NCBI GenBank assembly: GCA_024639455.1
Contig: JAHEIH010000001.1
Location: 62,001-126,000 of the forward strand
DNA: 64,000 nucleotides
Origin: Cellvibrionales bacterium
GTDB lineage: Bacteria; Pseudomonadota; Gammaproteobacteria; Pseudomonadales; JAHEIH01
Direction: 5' to 3'
Every line of letters starts with the position of its first letter. Within the stretch, counting starts at the first letter, position 1. The translations under genes and the position numbers were made by a program. Positions 1-11,036 of this stretch are shown in pieces. Below the pieces are notes generated by a model that saw only the letters and a program-made list of their open reading frames with translations, was not told where the DNA came from and searched no databases.

Positions 1-70
1 CAGCGTCTATGTTTAAGCTTACAATCGGTTGCAACGCTGACTGGATATAAACCTTAAAAGAGGGTTAACA

Positions 71-1750
71 ATGAGTTCAAGATCGACACTGCCTGCATGG
101 ACAGCCCTACAATCACTCGCTGCACAGCAGCGCGAAATCCATCTCAACGATCTATTCAGCGCCGATCCCTCGCGCTTCAGTACTTTTTCTGCTGAGCTGC
201 CTGGCGTATTGTTTGACTATTCTAAGCAGCGTGTTGACGCCAATGTCATGCAATCTTTGCTGGAACTGGCTGAGCAATGCGATGTCGCCGCTTGGCGGGA
301 TAAAATGTTCAGCGGCGAACACATCAACATCACTGAAGACCGCGCCGTGTTGCATGTCGCCCTTCGCGACCGCGCTAAGCGTTGTATATTGGTGGATGGT
401 GTTGATGTCAGCGGCGAAGTTAGCCGCGAGTTGGCTCGTATGGAAGCCTTTGTCAACGCCGTTCGTAGCGGTGATTGGAAGGGTTACAGCGGCGAAATGA
501 TTACCGATGTGGTCAGTATTGGTATCGGCGGTTCGCATTTGGGCCCACAAATGGTCACTGAGGCCTTAGCGGCTTACGCCGATGAGACGCTTAACGTTCA
601 CTATGTGTCTAACGTCGATGGTACTCAAATTGCAACCACCTTGAATGGCTTAGATCCTGCCACGACATTGTTCGTTATTTCCTCGAAGACGTTTACCACC
701 TCTGAAACGATGACCAATGCCCGCACGGCGTTGGCCTGGTTGACAGCCGCGGCCGCCGAGGCCGGTATTAGCGATAGTAAGTCGGCAGCGGGTAAACACT
801 TTGTGGCTGTCTCATCCAATGTGGCCGCCGCGGGTGAGATGGGCATCGAGCAAGACAATATTTTTAGTATGTGGGATTGGGTGGGTGGCCGTTTCTCGCT
901 GTGGTCAGCGATCGGTCTTCCCGTTGCCCTCTACCTTGGTTTTGAAAAGTTTGTCGAGTTGCTAGAAGGCGCTCACGAGGTCGATGAGCATTTTGCTAGC
1001 GCTGATTTCGCTAGCAATATCCCCGTACTGATGGCGTTGCTGAGCGTTTGGAATACCACCTTTATGGGGTTCCCTGCGCAAGCTATTTTGCCCTACGACC
1101 AAGCGATGCATAGGCTGCCGGCCTACTTGCAGCAAGCAGAGATGGAATCCAATGGTAAATTTGTTGTGCGCGATGGTGGTAGCGTTGACTACGCTACGGT
1201 GCCACTGATCTGGGGCGAGGTGGGTATTAATGGCCAGCACGCGTTTTACCAGTTCCTGCATCAAAGTCCCGCCATTATTCCCGCTGATTTCATTGGTTCG
1301 GTGCGTAGTAGCATTGAGGTGGATGGTCACCACGATGTACTGATGTCGAACTACTTTGCACAAAGTAAGGCGTTGATGACAGGCGTTAGCGCGGCTGAGA
1401 TTCGTGCTGATTTGACCGCCAAAGGACTCTCGCCTGAGCGTATTGATGAAATCGTACCGCACAAGGTACATCAAGGTAATCGCCCTACCAGTAGTTTCCT
1501 GCTGTCTCGCGTTGAGCCTCGTACCTTGGGCATGATGATCGCCCTGTATGAACACAAAATCTTTGTACAGGGTGTCATTTTGGATATTTGTTCATTCGAC
1601 CAATGGGGTGTCGAGTTGGGCAAAGTAATCGCCAAGAAAATTGAAGCAGATATCGCCGCCGATTCGATGGGCGAAGCTGAGTTACAGCAGCAATACGATG
1701 TCTCCACCGCGGGCCTTATGGCGCGCTACAAAACTATGCGTCGGAGTTAA
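71..1750 (+). CDS. pgi: Glucose-6-phosphate isomerase
   Basis: Interconverts glucose-6-phosphate and fructose-6-phosphate in the cytoplasm. The protein has 559 residues, normal for bacterial Pgi. Seen directly are the sugar-phosphate loop [12 protein letters not shown] (about 148-159), [10 protein letters not shown] (about 272) and [13 protein letters not shown] (from H464), all family hallmarks. It is the first gene of a same-strand run pgi-edd-zwf-pgl-eda-gap-pyk, and its stop codon shares one base with the edd start. Beside an Entner-Doudoroff cluster it probably returns fructose-6-phosphate to glucose-6-phosphate for Zwf. The start follows an AGAGGG ribosome site. Only 70 upstream bases are visible, so the promoter may lie outside the window. 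Confidence 0.97.
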   Translation: MSSRSTLPAWTALQSLAAQQREIHLNDLFSADPSRFSTFSAELPGVLFDYSKQRVDANVMQSLLELAEQCDVAAWRDKMFSGEHINITEDRAVLHVALRDRAKRCILVDGVDVSGEVSRELARMEAFVNAVRSGDWKGYSGEMITDVVSIGIGGSHLGPQMVTEALAAYADETLNVHYVSNVDGTQIATTLNGLDPATTLFVISSKTFTTSETMTNARTALAWLTAAAAEAGISDSKSAAGKHFVAVSSNVAAAGEMGIEQDNIFSMWDWVGGRFSLWSAIGLPVALYLGFEKFVELLEGAHEVDEHFASADFASNIPVLMALLSVWNTTFMGFPAQAILPYDQAMHRLPAYLQQAEMESNGKFVVRDGGSVDYATVPLIWGEVGINGQHAFYQFLHQSPAIIPADFIGSVRSSIEVDGHHDVLMSNYFAQSKALMTGVSAAEIRADLTAKGLSPERIDEIVPHKVHQGNRPTSSFLLSRVEPRTLGMMIALYEHKIFVQGVILDICSFDQWGVELGKVIAKKIEADIAADSMGEAELQQQYDVSTAGLMARYKTMRRS

Positions 1751-3570
1751 TGATGTCTATGAATTCAGTGGTGGCAGCAGTCACCGCACGTTTGATTGAG
1801 CGCAGCAAATCCAGTCGCGACGACTATGTCAATCGCATGAACAAGGCTCGCAGTGTTGGCCGCGTCCGTTCTCGTTTGTCGTGTGGCAACTTGGCCCACG
1901 CCATTGCTGCTTGCAGTAGCAGCGTTAAGGGACAGCTTGCGGGTGATGACGTGGCCAACGTGGCCATTATCTCGGCCTATAACGAAATGTTGTCGGCGCA
2001 CCAACCCTATGAATCCTATCCCGCGACCATTAAAAAGGCCGCCGCAGAGCAGGGCGCTTCAGCGCAATTTGCCGGCGGTGTGCCAGCTATGTGTGATGGT
2101 GTCACGCAGGGGCGTGACGGTATGGAACTGTCGCTATTTAGCCGCGATGTTATCGCCATGGCGACCGGTGTTGCTCTTTCGCACGATGTATTTGATGGCA
2201 GTTTGTGCTTGGCAGTGTGCGATAAAATCGTCCCCGGGATGATGATTGGTTCGTTGGCCTTTGGCCACCTGCCTACCGCTTTTGTCCCTGCCGGCCCGAT
2301 GCCATCGGGTTTGCCCAATGAGGAAAAAGCCCGTGTGCGTCAATTGTATGCCCAGGGCAAAGTGGGTCGCGAAGAACTTCTGAAAGCGGAAAGCGAGTCC
2401 TATCACAGTGCCGGTACTTGTACCTTCTACGGCACCGCCAATAGCAACCAAATGCTTATGGAAATCATGGGGCTGCACCTGCCTGGTTCTTCTTTCGTTA
2501 ATCCCGGTACCGAATTGCGCGAGGCGTTGACCGAAGAGGTGACGCGCCAGTTATTGAGAAATATCGACGCTGAACAGCGCATCATGCTAGCCGATATCGT
2601 CAACGAAAAGACTATCGTAAACGGTGTCGTTGGCTTGTTAGCTACCGGTGGTTCAACTAACCACGCTATCCACTTGATTGCCATCGCAAAAGCAGCGGGC
2701 GTGCAACTGACCTGGCAAGACATGTCCGATCTGTCGGATGCGGTGCCCTTGTTGTGTCGTATTTATCCCAATGGTATGGCCGATGTGAATCACTTCCAAG
2801 CTGCTGGTGGTATGGGTTTCTTGATGCGCGAATTGCGAGATGCAGGCTACCTGCACGACGATGTCTTCACCACCATGGGCTTTGGCTTGGACGCTTACAC
2901 CAAAGAACCTCACCTTCGCGACGGTGCGATTAAATGGCATGATGTTCCCGCCAATAGTTTGGATGAAGAGGTGCTTCGCCCCGCCAGCAATCCATTCGCT
3001 TCTGAAGGTGGTCTTAAGTTGTTGAAAGGCAATCTCGGCAATTCGGTCATTAAGATTTCTGCGGTAAAACCACAGCACCGCTTGGTGAAGGCGCCCGCGA
3101 TTGTGTTCGATCACCAAGATGATCTGCTACAGGCTTTCAAAGAAGGCCGTCTGGAACAAGATTTTATTGCGGTAATCCGCTACCAAGGCCCTAAATCCAA
3201 CGGTATGCCTGAGCTACACAAGTTGACACCGACGCTAGCCACCTTGCAAGACCGAGGGTTTAAAGTGGCGCTGGTCACTGATGGTCGTATGTCGGGAGCA
3301 TCGGGTAAAGTACCGTCCGCCATCCACCTCAGTCCCGAAGCCTTAGACGGCGGCCCCATCGGTCGCGTTCGCGATGGCGATTTGCTTGAGTTGGATGCTG
3401 AGAATGGTAGCCTGCGTTTGCTGGTCGACGAGGCTGAGTTTGCTTCGCGTATTCAGGCACGTCCCGATCTCAGTGGCAACGAGTACGGCATGGGTCGTGA
3501 ACTGTTCCACTCGCTGCGCGCCTGCGTTAATTCCGCCGAAGACGGCGCTACCATCTTTACTATGGAGTAA
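1750..3570 (+). CDS. edd: Phosphogluconate dehydratase
   Basis: First committed enzyme of the Entner-Doudoroff pathway: it dehydrates 6-phosphogluconate to 2-keto-3-deoxy-6-phosphogluconate (KDPG). The 606-residue protein belongs to the IlvD/Edd family, whose members carry an iron-sulfur cluster. Conserved cysteine segments are visible as [19 protein letters not shown] and [11 protein letters not shown]. Length and the C-terminal [12 protein letters not shown] segment separate it from unrelated dehydratases, and the zwf/eda context makes Edd rather than IlvD the clear choice. The ATG overlaps the pgi stop by one base (TAATG), implying translational coupling. A second ATG directly follows the first, so the start could be one codon later. 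Confidence 0.97.
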   Translation: MMSMNSVVAAVTARLIERSKSSRDDYVNRMNKARSVGRVRSRLSCGNLAHAIAACSSSVKGQLAGDDVANVAIISAYNEMLSAHQPYESYPATIKKAAAEQGASAQFAGGVPAMCDGVTQGRDGMELSLFSRDVIAMATGVALSHDVFDGSLCLAVCDKIVPGMMIGSLAFGHLPTAFVPAGPMPSGLPNEEKARVRQLYAQGKVGREELLKAESESYHSAGTCTFYGTANSNQMLMEIMGLHLPGSSFVNPGTELREALTEEVTRQLLRNIDAEQRIMLADIVNEKTIVNGVVGLLATGGSTNHAIHLIAIAKAAGVQLTWQDMSDLSDAVPLLCRIYPNGMADVNHFQAAGGMGFLMRELRDAGYLHDDVFTTMGFGLDAYTKEPHLRDGAIKWHDVPANSLDEEVLRPASNPFASEGGLKLLKGNLGNSVIKISAVKPQHRLVKAPAIVFDHQDDLLQAFKEGRLEQDFIAVIRYQGPKSNGMPELHKLTPTLATLQDRGFKVALVTDGRMSGASGKVPSAIHLSPEALDGGPIGRVRDGDLLELDAENGSLRLLVDEAEFASRIQARPDLSGNEYGMGRELFHSLRACVNSAEDGATIFTME

Positions 3571-3575
3571 ATATT

Positions 3576-5066
3576 ATGGGCTCTGATAATAGCAATACCG
3601 TCGCCCTGGTTGATTTTGTCATTTTTGGGGGTGCCGGCGATCTGGCCTACCGCAAATTGCTGCCAGCGATGTACCGCGCCTTCAAAGAAGGCAAAATTGC
3701 TCCTGAATCACACATCTTCTGCACGGTCCGCAAACAAGAAGATTTTGATAACTACATGGGCAACGTCAATAAAGCGCTGCAGAACTTCCTTTATGACGGC
3801 GAATTCGACAAAACCATTTGGAAGGGTTTTTCCAATATCGTTGCGCCGGTGATGGTCGATATTTCTAAGCGTGATGAAAAATGGGCCGTGTTAGAAAAGC
3901 ATTTAGAATGCGACGATGACCGCTCGCGTGTTTTCTACTTGTCTACCCCTCCAGCGGTGTTTGGCGAAGCTTGCAAGAACCTTCATGAACAGAGTTTGAT
4001 CACTGCCAACTCTCGCGTAGTGGTAGAAAAACCTCTCGGCTATGACGCCAAATCGGCGGAACAGATCAACGCTACCATCGCCACTTACTTCGAAGAGTCG
4101 CAGATTTTCCGAATCGACCACTATCTTGGCAAGGAAACCGTGCAAAACCTGATGGCGCTGCGTTTCAGCAATATCTTATTTGAGCAGTTTTGGAACTCGA
4201 AGTTTATTGATCACGTGCAAATTTCGATTTCTGAAACAGTGGGTCTGGAAGGGCGCGCGGGTTTTTACGACAACGCTGGCGCGCTGCGTGACATGATACA
4301 AAACCACTTATTGCAGCTGCTCTGCCTGACGGCTATGGAACCGCCAAACACGATTTCTGCCGACAATATTCGCGCTGAAAAATTGAAAGTACTGCAGGCG
4401 CTTCGCCCCCTGCGTGGCGATGACGTGATAACCAATACCGTACGTGGCCAGTACGTGGCGGGTGAGTTCAATGGCAAGTTGGTCCCTGGCTACTTGGAAG
4501 AGTTAAACGATGGCGCCAGTCATACCGAAACCTTCGTAGCTATTCGGGCCTACATCGATAACTGGCGCTGGGCGCGTGTTCCGTTTTACCTTCGTACAGG
4601 CAAGCGTATGAAGGAGCGTTGCGCGGAGATCGTGCTGCAATTCCGTGAAATTCCACACGATGTATACAGCGGTAAGCAAGGCACAACACCACCCAACCGT
4701 TTGGTCATTCGCCTGCAACCGGACGAGAGCATTCAACTGTATTTGGTGGCGAAAGACCTTAACGAATTGGATATCAAACTTAAGCCAGTCGTCTTGAATC
4801 TTAACTTTGCGGAAACCTTCGAAAACTTCCGTTCAGACGCCTACAAGCGTTTGATGTTGGATGCTGCGCTTAACAACCCAAGCCTGTTCATCCACCGCGA
4901 TGAAGTGGCGGCAGCATGGGCTTGGATCGATCCGATCATCGAAACATGGGTCGAGCGAGAAGTGATTCCTGAGCTTTATCGCGCCGGCTCTTGGGGGCCA
5001 CAAGCCGCCACGGAGTTGATGAGCGATGACGGTCGACGTTGGTACAACGCTGGCGAAGGGGTGTAA
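3576..5066 (+). CDS. zwf: Glucose-6-phosphate 1-dehydrogenase
   Basis: Oxidises glucose-6-phosphate to 6-phosphogluconolactone with NAD(P)+. The 496-residue length is typical. The N-terminal Rossmann motif is visible as GGAGDLAYRKLLPA, and the substrate/catalytic motif RIDHYLGKE begins near residue 179, containing the catalytic His and Lys of the family. It starts 5 bases after edd and is followed after 2 bases by pgl, so all three are almost certainly on one transcript. Together with pgl, edd and eda it sends hexose into the Entner-Doudoroff route. Confidence 0.97.
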   Translation: MGSDNSNTVALVDFVIFGGAGDLAYRKLLPAMYRAFKEGKIAPESHIFCTVRKQEDFDNYMGNVNKALQNFLYDGEFDKTIWKGFSNIVAPVMVDISKRDEKWAVLEKHLECDDDRSRVFYLSTPPAVFGEACKNLHEQSLITANSRVVVEKPLGYDAKSAEQINATIATYFEESQIFRIDHYLGKETVQNLMALRFSNILFEQFWNSKFIDHVQISISETVGLEGRAGFYDNAGALRDMIQNHLLQLLCLTAMEPPNTISADNIRAEKLKVLQALRPLRGDDVITNTVRGQYVAGEFNGKLVPGYLEELNDGASHTETFVAIRAYIDNWRWARVPFYLRTGKRMKERCAEIVLQFREIPHDVYSGKQGTTPPNRLVIRLQPDESIQLYLVAKDLNELDIKLKPVVLNLNFAETFENFRSDAYKRLMLDAALNNPSLFIHRDEVAAAWAWIDPIIETWVEREVIPELYRAGSWGPQAATELMSDDGRRWYNAGEGV

Positions 5067-5068
5067 GG

Positions 5069-5773
5069 ATGATTCAAGAACACTTCTTTGATAGCCGCGA
5101 AGCATTAATCGAGGCACTGACCGAGCGCTGCCAACAACGGTTATCTGCTTGTGTAGCCCATAGCGGTGACGCTGCGTTTTACGTGTCGGGTGGAAGTACC
5201 CCTGAGTTGGTTTACAAAGCATTATCAGCGCGCGATTTAGCCTGGGGCAACGTTCATATCGCCATGGTTGACGAGCGCTGGGTTGATGTTGATCACCCGC
5301 GTAGTAATGAGGCCTTCCTCAACCGTTGCCTGCGCATTAACCATGCTGCTGATGCGCCATTCGTCGGTATGAAAAATCCAGCCGAGACTCCTTGTGAGGG
5401 TTGGCAAACCTGTGAGGAGGCCTTTCAGGCGCTGCCCAACAAACAAGGGATTTGCATTTTGGGTATGGGTGGCGATGGACACACGGCCTCGTTTTTCCCC
5501 CACGCTGAAGGGTTAGATAACGCGCTGCAAAGCAGTGCCTTGGTGGCCGCTTTGACAGCCAAGCCCTCAGCAGTGACCGGCGACGAAGTTGATCGCATGA
5601 CCATGACCCTGAGCGCCATACAACACAGCGGCGATATCGTGCTGTTGATTACCGGCCAAGACAAACTCGACGTATACCGCGCCGCCCTAGAGGGTGGTGA
5701 GGTTGCCGATATGCCCGTTCGCGCGGTGCTTAACCAAACCGTCACACCTGTCCACGTATACTGGGCAGCCTAA
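5069..5773 (+). CDS. pgl: 6-phosphogluconolactonase
   Basis: Hydrolyses 6-phosphoglucono-1,5-lactone, the Zwf product, to 6-phosphogluconate. I choose the ATG at 5069, giving 234 residues (MIQEHFFDSREAL...). A longer in-frame form from 5039 would overlap zwf and add residues unlike the family. Family motifs seen are the N-terminal YVSGGSTPELVY and the central GMGGDGHTASFFP, both typical of DevB-type Pgl. It lies 2 bases after zwf and 10 bases before eda. Confidence 0.95.
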   Translation: MIQEHFFDSREALIEALTERCQQRLSACVAHSGDAAFYVSGGSTPELVYKALSARDLAWGNVHIAMVDERWVDVDHPRSNEAFLNRCLRINHAADAPFVGMKNPAETPCEGWQTCEEAFQALPNKQGICILGMGGDGHTASFFPHAEGLDNALQSSALVAALTAKPSAVTGDEVDRMTMTLSAIQHSGDIVLLITGQDKLDVYRAALEGGEVADMPVRAVLNQTVTPVHVYWAA

Positions 5774-5783
5774 AGGAAACGCT

Positions 5784-6413
5784 ATGAGCTACAACATCGA
5801 TGAAGTGATGACCGCTGCCCCCGTGGTACCTGTATTGGTCATTGATAAACTGGAGCACGCTGTACCCCTGGCTAAGGCCCTTGTGGCGGGTGGCTTGCGG
5901 GTGCTAGAAATTACGCTGCGCACAGACTGTGCCTTAGAAGCAATTCGCGCCATGAAAGACGCCGTTCCCGAGGCTATCGTTGGGGCCGGTACCGTGAATA
6001 CCCCAGAATTGTTGGATGCGGCGGTAGCGGCTGGTTCTGATTTCTTAGTTAGCCCCGGTTCAACCCCCGCCTTGATAGACAAAGCGCTGAGCCAGTCAGT
6101 ACCTCTGTTGCCAGGTGTTAACTCCCCCTCTGAAGTGATGGCGCTGTTAGAGCGTGGTATTTCACGTATGAAGTTTTTCCCCGCTGAAGCGGCTGGCGGT
6201 ATGCCCATGCTCAAATCCATCAATGGTCCACTGCCGCAGGCATTATTCTGCCCCACCGGTGGCATCAACCTGGAAAAAGCTAAGCAATACCTGGCGCTGC
6301 CTAACGTGGCTTGCGTGGGTGGTTCATGGTTGGCTCCGGCCGAATTGATGGCCGAGGGTCGCTGGGACGACATTACTGCACTGGCCGCTGAAGCGGCGGC
6401 CTTAGCAAACTAA
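5784..6413 (+). CDS. eda: KDPG aldolase
   Basis: Class I aldolase that splits KDPG into pyruvate and glyceraldehyde-3-phosphate, the last dedicated Entner-Doudoroff step. The ATG at 5784 follows an AAAGGAA ribosome site and gives 209 residues, the usual length; longer in-frame starts run back into pgl. Family features seen are EITLRT (catalytic Glu region), VGAGTVNTPE, SPGSTPALID and RMKFFPAEAAGG, which holds the Schiff-base lysine. The glyceraldehyde-3-phosphate it makes is consumed by the gap and pyk products encoded next. Confidence 0.96.
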   Translation: MSYNIDEVMTAAPVVPVLVIDKLEHAVPLAKALVAGGLRVLEITLRTDCALEAIRAMKDAVPEAIVGAGTVNTPELLDAAVAAGSDFLVSPGSTPALIDKALSQSVPLLPGVNSPSEVMALLERGISRMKFFPAEAAGGMPMLKSINGPLPQALFCPTGGINLEKAKQYLALPNVACVGGSWLAPAELMAEGRWDDITALAAEAAALAN

Positions 6414-6462
6414 TTAACAATTGAATTGAGCGGTCACAAGCCGCGTTACTTGGAGTTTTAAA

Positions 6463-7473
6463 ATGACTATTCGTGTTGCAATTAATGGTTTTGGTCGTAT
6501 TGGCCGCAATGTCTTGAAAGCCCTGTACGAGGGTGGTTACCGCGATCGCATCCAGATCGTTGCGGTAAATGATTTAGGCGATGCCAAGTTGAACGCTCAC
6601 CTGACACGTTACGATTCGGTACACGGCCGCTTTGGCTTCGATGTCAGCTTGGACGGCGACGTTATGACCGTGGCTGGCGACGAGATCAGATTCGTCTCTG
6701 AGCGAGATCCTGCCAACTTGCCTTGGGGTGAGATGAATATCGACGTCGTTTACGAATGTACTGGTATCTTTACTTCACGCGAAACTGCCGGTAAACACAT
6801 CACAGCAGGCGCTAAAAAAGTCATCATTTCTGCCCCCGGTAAAGATGTCGATGCCACCGTGGTTTACGGTGTTAACCAAGACGTTTTGACCGCTGATGCC
6901 ACCATTATTTCAAACGCCTCATGCACGACCAACTGCTTGGCGCCCGTGGCGAAAGTATTGAACGATGCGATCGGCATTGAAACGGGTCAAATGACGACGA
7001 TTCACGCCTATACCAACGACCAAAACTTGAGCGACGTATACCACCAGGACATGTACCGCGCACGTTCAGCCACTCAGTCGATGATCCCCACGGCTACCGG
7101 TGCGGCCAAAGCGGTTGGCCTTGTATTGCCAGAACTGAACGGCAAGTTAGACGGTATGGCGGTACGCGTCCCTACCATCAACGTTTCACTGGTAGACCTG
7201 AACTTTGTAGCGAAGCGTGAAACCACCGTTGAAGAAATTAATGCCCTTATGAAAGCCGCTGCTGAAAACGGTCCTTTGAAAGGCGTGTTAACCTACAACG
7301 AAGAGCCTCTTGTATCGATCGATTTTAACCACCAACCAGCATCTTCAAACTTCGACGCGACCCAAACTAAAGTCTCAGGTACTTTCGTGAAAGTAATGTC
7401 TTGGTATGACAACGAGTGGGGTTTCTCAAATCGTATGCTGGACAACACCATCGCCCTGATGGCAGCCAAGTAA
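6463..7473 (+). CDS. gap: Glyceraldehyde-3-phosphate dehydrogenase, type I
   Basis: Oxidises glyceraldehyde-3-phosphate to 1,3-bisphosphoglycerate. The 336-residue protein has the N-terminal NAD motif [11 protein letters not shown] and the active-site segment NASCTTNC with catalytic Cys154. A good TTGGAG ribosome site precedes the ATG. The 49-base gap after eda is the longest in the cluster so far and could hold a separate promoter, though I see no convincing one. It sits 10 bases before pyk, so the pair forms the lower end of the sugar pathway. The position downstream of eda fits a catabolic role. Confidence 0.96.
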   Translation: MTIRVAINGFGRIGRNVLKALYEGGYRDRIQIVAVNDLGDAKLNAHLTRYDSVHGRFGFDVSLDGDVMTVAGDEIRFVSERDPANLPWGEMNIDVVYECTGIFTSRETAGKHITAGAKKVIISAPGKDVDATVVYGVNQDVLTADATIISNASCTTNCLAPVAKVLNDAIGIETGQMTTIHAYTNDQNLSDVYHQDMYRARSATQSMIPTATGAAKAVGLVLPELNGKLDGMAVRVPTINVSLVDLNFVAKRETTVEEINALMKAAAENGPLKGVLTYNEEPLVSIDFNHQPASSNFDATQTKVSGTFVKVMSWYDNEWGFSNRMLDNTIALMAAK

Positions 7474-7483
7474 GAGAGAGATC

Positions 7484-8941
7484 ATGACACAAGCTAATCC
7501 ACAACTGCGTCGCACCAAAATTGTCGCGACGCTTGGCCCGGCAACGGACGATCCAGCGACCCTGGAAAAACTGCTGTTGGCGGGCGTCAACGTGGTGCGC
7601 ATCAACTTTTCACATGGCGACCCGGATGAACACCGCCGCCGTGTTGAAATGGTCCGTGAAATCAGCATCCGCCACCGCCTCTTTGTCGCGGTACTGGGTG
7701 ATCTACAGGGACCCAAAATCCGCATTGCACGCTTTGCTGACAAGAAAATCTTCCTCAAAGATGGTGATAAATTCACTCTGGATGCGGGCATGGATAAATT
7801 GGCCGGTCACCAAACCGCGATCGGGCTTGATTACGAAGACCTGCCCAGAGATTGTCACCCCGGCGATATTTTGATGCTTGACGACGGCCGCGTACAAATG
7901 CGTGTCGATAGTATCGAAGGCGAAAAAGTTCATACCATCGTTACTGTTGGTGGCGATTTGTCTAACAACAAGGGCATCAACCTGCAAGGCGGTGGTTTAT
8001 CGGCTCCCGCATTGACTAAGAAAGATCTGCGCGATATCAAGACCGCTGCAGCACTGGACGTTGAATACCTGGCGGTATCCTTTCCGCGCAGTGGGGCTGA
8101 CATTGAACGCGCACGCGAGTTGATGCTTGAGGCCGGCGGCAACGCAGGCATTGTGGCTAAAATTGAGCGTGCCGAGACGGTTGCTAGCGAAGAAGCTTTG
8201 GACGATATGATCGCCGCGAGCGATGCGGTCATGGTTGCGCGGGGTGATTTAGGCGTGGAAATTGGCGACGCTAGCTTGGTGGGCGTGCAAAAGCGCATCA
8301 TCAAACGCGCTCGCCAAATGAACAAGGTAGTCATCACCGCGACCCAAATGATGGAGTCGATGATTAACTCACAGCTACCTACACGCGCAGAAGTCTTTGA
8401 CGTGGCCAACGCCGTGTTGGATGGGACCGATGCCGTGATGTTGTCTGGCGAGACCGCCGCCGGCAATTACCCTGTGCAAACGGTGCAAGCCATGGTGCGC
8501 GTGATCTTAGGGGCCGAAGTGCAGCGAGAAATTCAGCGCTCGCGTCACCGTATGGATCAAGAGTATGAGCACATCGACGAAACTATTGCCCTAGCGGTGA
8601 TGTACTCGGCCAACCACCTCAAGGGTGTTAAGGCTATTATCGCCTTGACCGAGTCTGGTCAAACCCCGCGTGTGATGTCTCGTATTAGCTCTGGTTTGCC
8701 GATTTTTGCACTGTCACCTAGTGTTAAAGCCCAGCGCAAAATGATGTTGTACCGCGGTGTTCAGTCGGTGCCCTTTGACCCCAAAGGCATGGATATTGAG
8801 GAAATGACGCATAATTCAATCCAGGCCCTTAAAGAGGCCGGCCACGTAGCGATTGGCGATGTTGTTATTCTTTCGCGTGGTAACGAAATTGGTTTATTGG
8901 GTGGTACCGACACCATGCAAATTGTGCGGGTAACCGACTAG
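7484..8941 (+). CDS. pyk: Pyruvate kinase
   Basis: Converts phosphoenolpyruvate and ADP to pyruvate and ATP. The 485-residue protein starts RRTKIVATLGPATDD and contains VNVVRINFSHGD, GDLQGPKIRIA, the catalytic segment IVAKIERAE and VARGDLGVEIG, all standard pyruvate kinase motifs. An AGAGAGA ribosome site precedes the ATG. It closes the uninterrupted Entner-Doudoroff run, and a GC-rich hairpin lies 7 bases after its stop. I cannot decide from sequence alone between the PykA and PykF allosteric types. Confidence 0.96.
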   Translation: MTQANPQLRRTKIVATLGPATDDPATLEKLLLAGVNVVRINFSHGDPDEHRRRVEMVREISIRHRLFVAVLGDLQGPKIRIARFADKKIFLKDGDKFTLDAGMDKLAGHQTAIGLDYEDLPRDCHPGDILMLDDGRVQMRVDSIEGEKVHTIVTVGGDLSNNKGINLQGGGLSAPALTKKDLRDIKTAAALDVEYLAVSFPRSGADIERARELMLEAGGNAGIVAKIERAETVASEEALDDMIAASDAVMVARGDLGVEIGDASLVGVQKRIIKRARQMNKVVITATQMMESMINSQLPTRAEVFDVANAVLDGTDAVMLSGETAAGNYPVQTVQAMVRVILGAEVQREIQRSRHRMDQEYEHIDETIALAVMYSANHLKGVKAIIALTESGQTPRVMSRISSGLPIFALSPSVKAQRKMMLYRGVQSVPFDPKGMDIEEMTHNSIQALKEAGHVAIGDVVILSRGNEIGLLGGTDTMQIVRVTD

Positions 8942-8947
8942 TCTTAT

Positions 8948-8965
8948 GCCCGCCTCGCGGCGGGC
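8948..8965 (+). terminator. GC hairpin after pyk, possible terminator or attenuator
   Basis: A 7-bp stem GCCCGCC/GGCGGGC with a four-base TCGC loop lies between pyk and oadG. The downstream bases ATTCACACCTTT are only mildly T-rich, so a full intrinsic terminator is uncertain. It may partly separate the sugar pathway operon from oadGAB or act as a processing or stability element. Confidence 0.4.
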
Positions 8966-8991
8966 ATTCACACCTTTGGTTGGAGAACGCG

Positions 8992-9237
8992 ATGCAAGGC
9001 GACATTCTCAACGAGTCGATACAATTGCTCATCTATGGCATGGGCACTGTGTTTATATTTCTATTTATCCTAATTCTTGCCACCACGGCTATGTCGCGCT
9101 TAATCACACGCTACGCGCCTGAAATCGCGCCGGTTGCGCCTGCTAAGCGACAAGCTGGGGCAGTGCAGAAGGTTGATCCCGATGTGCTGCAAGCCATTGG
9201 TCAGGCGGTACAAGCGTACCGCCGCGAACGCCGTTAA
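8992..9237 (+). CDS. oadG: Oxaloacetate decarboxylase, gamma subunit
   Basis: Small membrane subunit that anchors the alpha subunit to the beta subunit in the sodium-pumping oxaloacetate decarboxylase. The ATG at 8992 has a TTGGAG ribosome site and gives 81 residues; an in-frame TTG at 8980 overlaps that site and is less likely. There is one hydrophobic helix (about residues 11-31) followed by a charged, Ala/Pro-rich tail, the normal OadG shape. The call rests partly on its place directly before oadA and oadB, since gamma subunits are poorly conserved. Confidence 0.88.
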   Translation: MQGDILNESIQLLIYGMGTVFIFLFILILATTAMSRLITRYAPEIAPVAPAKRQAGAVQKVDPDVLQAIGQAVQAYRRERR

Positions 9238-9261
9238 TCCTTTTCAAACGAAGTGGATCTT

Positions 9262-11025
9262 ATGAGTGAAAACAACAAACCCTTAGGTATTACCGATGTC
9301 GTGCTGCGCGACGCTCATCAATCATTGTTTGCAACGCGAATGCGTATCGACGACATGTTGCCGATTGCTGAAAAGCTCGACAAGATTGGCTTTTGGTCGT
9401 TGGAATCTTGGGGTGGTGCCACCTTTGATGCATGTATTCGCTACTTGGGTGAAGACCCGTGGGATCGTATTCGAGAATTGAAAAAGGCCATGCCCAATAC
9501 GCCGCAACAGATGTTGTTCCGCGGACAAAATATCTTGGGCTACCGCCACTATGCGGATGACGTGGTGCAAAAGTTCGTCGAGCGTGCCGCGATTAACGGC
9601 GTCGATGTGTTCCGAGTGTTTGATGCGATGAACGACATGCGCAACCTCGAAACCGCGCTAAACGCCGTTAAAAATGTTGGTAAGCACGCTCAAGGCACCA
9701 TTTCTTACACATTGAGCCCTGTACACGACATCGATTTGTGGGTTTCCCTAGGCAAGCAATTGGAAGATATGGGGGCAGATTCTATCGCCATCAAAGACAT
9801 GGCGGGATTGTTAACCCCTTACGTTGGTTATGAACTAGTGTCGCGCTTGAAAGCGGCGGTGGATATTCCGATTCATATGCAGTGTCACGCCACCACCGGT
9901 CTGTCTACGGCCACGGCTTTGAAGTGTATTGAGGCGGGTATCGATAACGTCGATACCGCCATTTCGTCCATGTCCATGACCTATGGCCACAGCCCGACAG
10001 AAACCTTGGTGGCTATCTTACAGGGCACTGAACGCGATACCGGGCTTGATCTCAATGCCTTGGAAGAGATTGCCAGTTATTTCCGTGATGTCCGCAAAAA
10101 GTACGCCAAGTTTGAAGGCAGTTTGCGTGGCGTAGACGCTCGCATTCTTACCGCACAAGTGCCCGGCGGTATGTTGACCAACATGGAAAATCAGCTGCGC
10201 GATCAAGGCGCGACTGACAAATTTGATCAAGTGTTGGCGGAAATCCCCCGCGTCCGTGAGGATCTGGGCTTCATCCCCTTGGTGACCCCTACCTCTCAGA
10301 TCGTGGGTACACAAGCTGTGTTAAATGTGATCACTGGGGAGCGCTACAAATCGATTTCAAAAGAGACCCAGGGCGTGTTGAAGGGTGAATATGGCGCGAC
10401 ACCTGCGCCCGTTAACCCTGAGCTGCAGGCGCGCGTGTTAGAGGGTGCAGAGGCGATTGCTTGTCGTCCCGCCGATTTGATTGCCCCGGAGCTCGACAAG
10501 CTCACCCAGGACTTGTCAGATCTTGCTAAGGAGCAGGGCATTATACTGGCTGAGGAAGCCATCGACGATGTCTTAACCTACGCCTTGTTTCCGCAGGTTG
10601 GTCTTAAATTTTTAGCTAACCGGCATAACCCTGAGGCCTTTGAGCCAGCGCCAGGCAATGAGCCATTGGCGAGCGAGTCGGGCGTGTATACCGTCAACGT
10701 CAATGGCAATAGCTACACCGTCGAAGTTAGCGCTGGTGGCGATGTTACCGCGTTGGCACCCGTTGCTAGTGCAGCCCAGGAAGCATCAGCTAGCGCGGTA
10801 CCCAGCCGTGGTGGTGACGACCTTCCATCGCCTTTGTCAGGTACCATTTTTCGCATCGATGTTTCACCTGGCGATCGTGTGGAAGAAGGTGATCTGCTGA
10901 TTATCCTTGAAGCGATGAAGATGGAAACGGAGATTCGTGCGCCTAAGGCTGGCACTGTGACCACGGTATTCACTAAAGTAGGTGATGCCGTCGCCACTGG
11001 TGATGCCCTACTGAGTATTGCTTAG
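9262..11025 (+). CDS. oadA: Oxaloacetate decarboxylase, alpha subunit (biotin carboxyltransferase)
   Basis: Cytoplasmic carboxyltransferase that moves CO2 from oxaloacetate to its own biotin. The ATG at 9262 is preferred over a GTG at 9253, giving 587 residues. The order is an HMGL-like carboxyltransferase domain beginning [18 protein letters not shown], a conserved PYC_OADA region, an Ala/Ser-rich linker, and a C-terminal biotinyl domain with [10 protein letters not shown] (biotinylated Lys near residue 553). It lies between oadG and oadB. Beside pyk, it probably converts oxaloacetate to pyruvate while building a sodium gradient. Confidence 0.95.
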   Translation: MSENNKPLGITDVVLRDAHQSLFATRMRIDDMLPIAEKLDKIGFWSLESWGGATFDACIRYLGEDPWDRIRELKKAMPNTPQQMLFRGQNILGYRHYADDVVQKFVERAAINGVDVFRVFDAMNDMRNLETALNAVKNVGKHAQGTISYTLSPVHDIDLWVSLGKQLEDMGADSIAIKDMAGLLTPYVGYELVSRLKAAVDIPIHMQCHATTGLSTATALKCIEAGIDNVDTAISSMSMTYGHSPTETLVAILQGTERDTGLDLNALEEIASYFRDVRKKYAKFEGSLRGVDARILTAQVPGGMLTNMENQLRDQGATDKFDQVLAEIPRVREDLGFIPLVTPTSQIVGTQAVLNVITGERYKSISKETQGVLKGEYGATPAPVNPELQARVLEGAEAIACRPADLIAPELDKLTQDLSDLAKEQGIILAEEAIDDVLTYALFPQVGLKFLANRHNPEAFEPAPGNEPLASESGVYTVNVNGNSYTVEVSAGGDVTALAPVASAAQEASASAVPSRGGDDLPSPLSGTIFRIDVSPGDRVEEGDLLIILEAMKMETEIRAPKAGTVTTVFTKVGDAVATGDALLSIA

Positions 11026-11036
11026 GAGCCTGCCTG

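Noticed and set aside
962-1555. 197-codon minus-strand frame inside pgi
   Set aside because: Shadow of a strongly conserved gene; no independent start signal or family resemblance.
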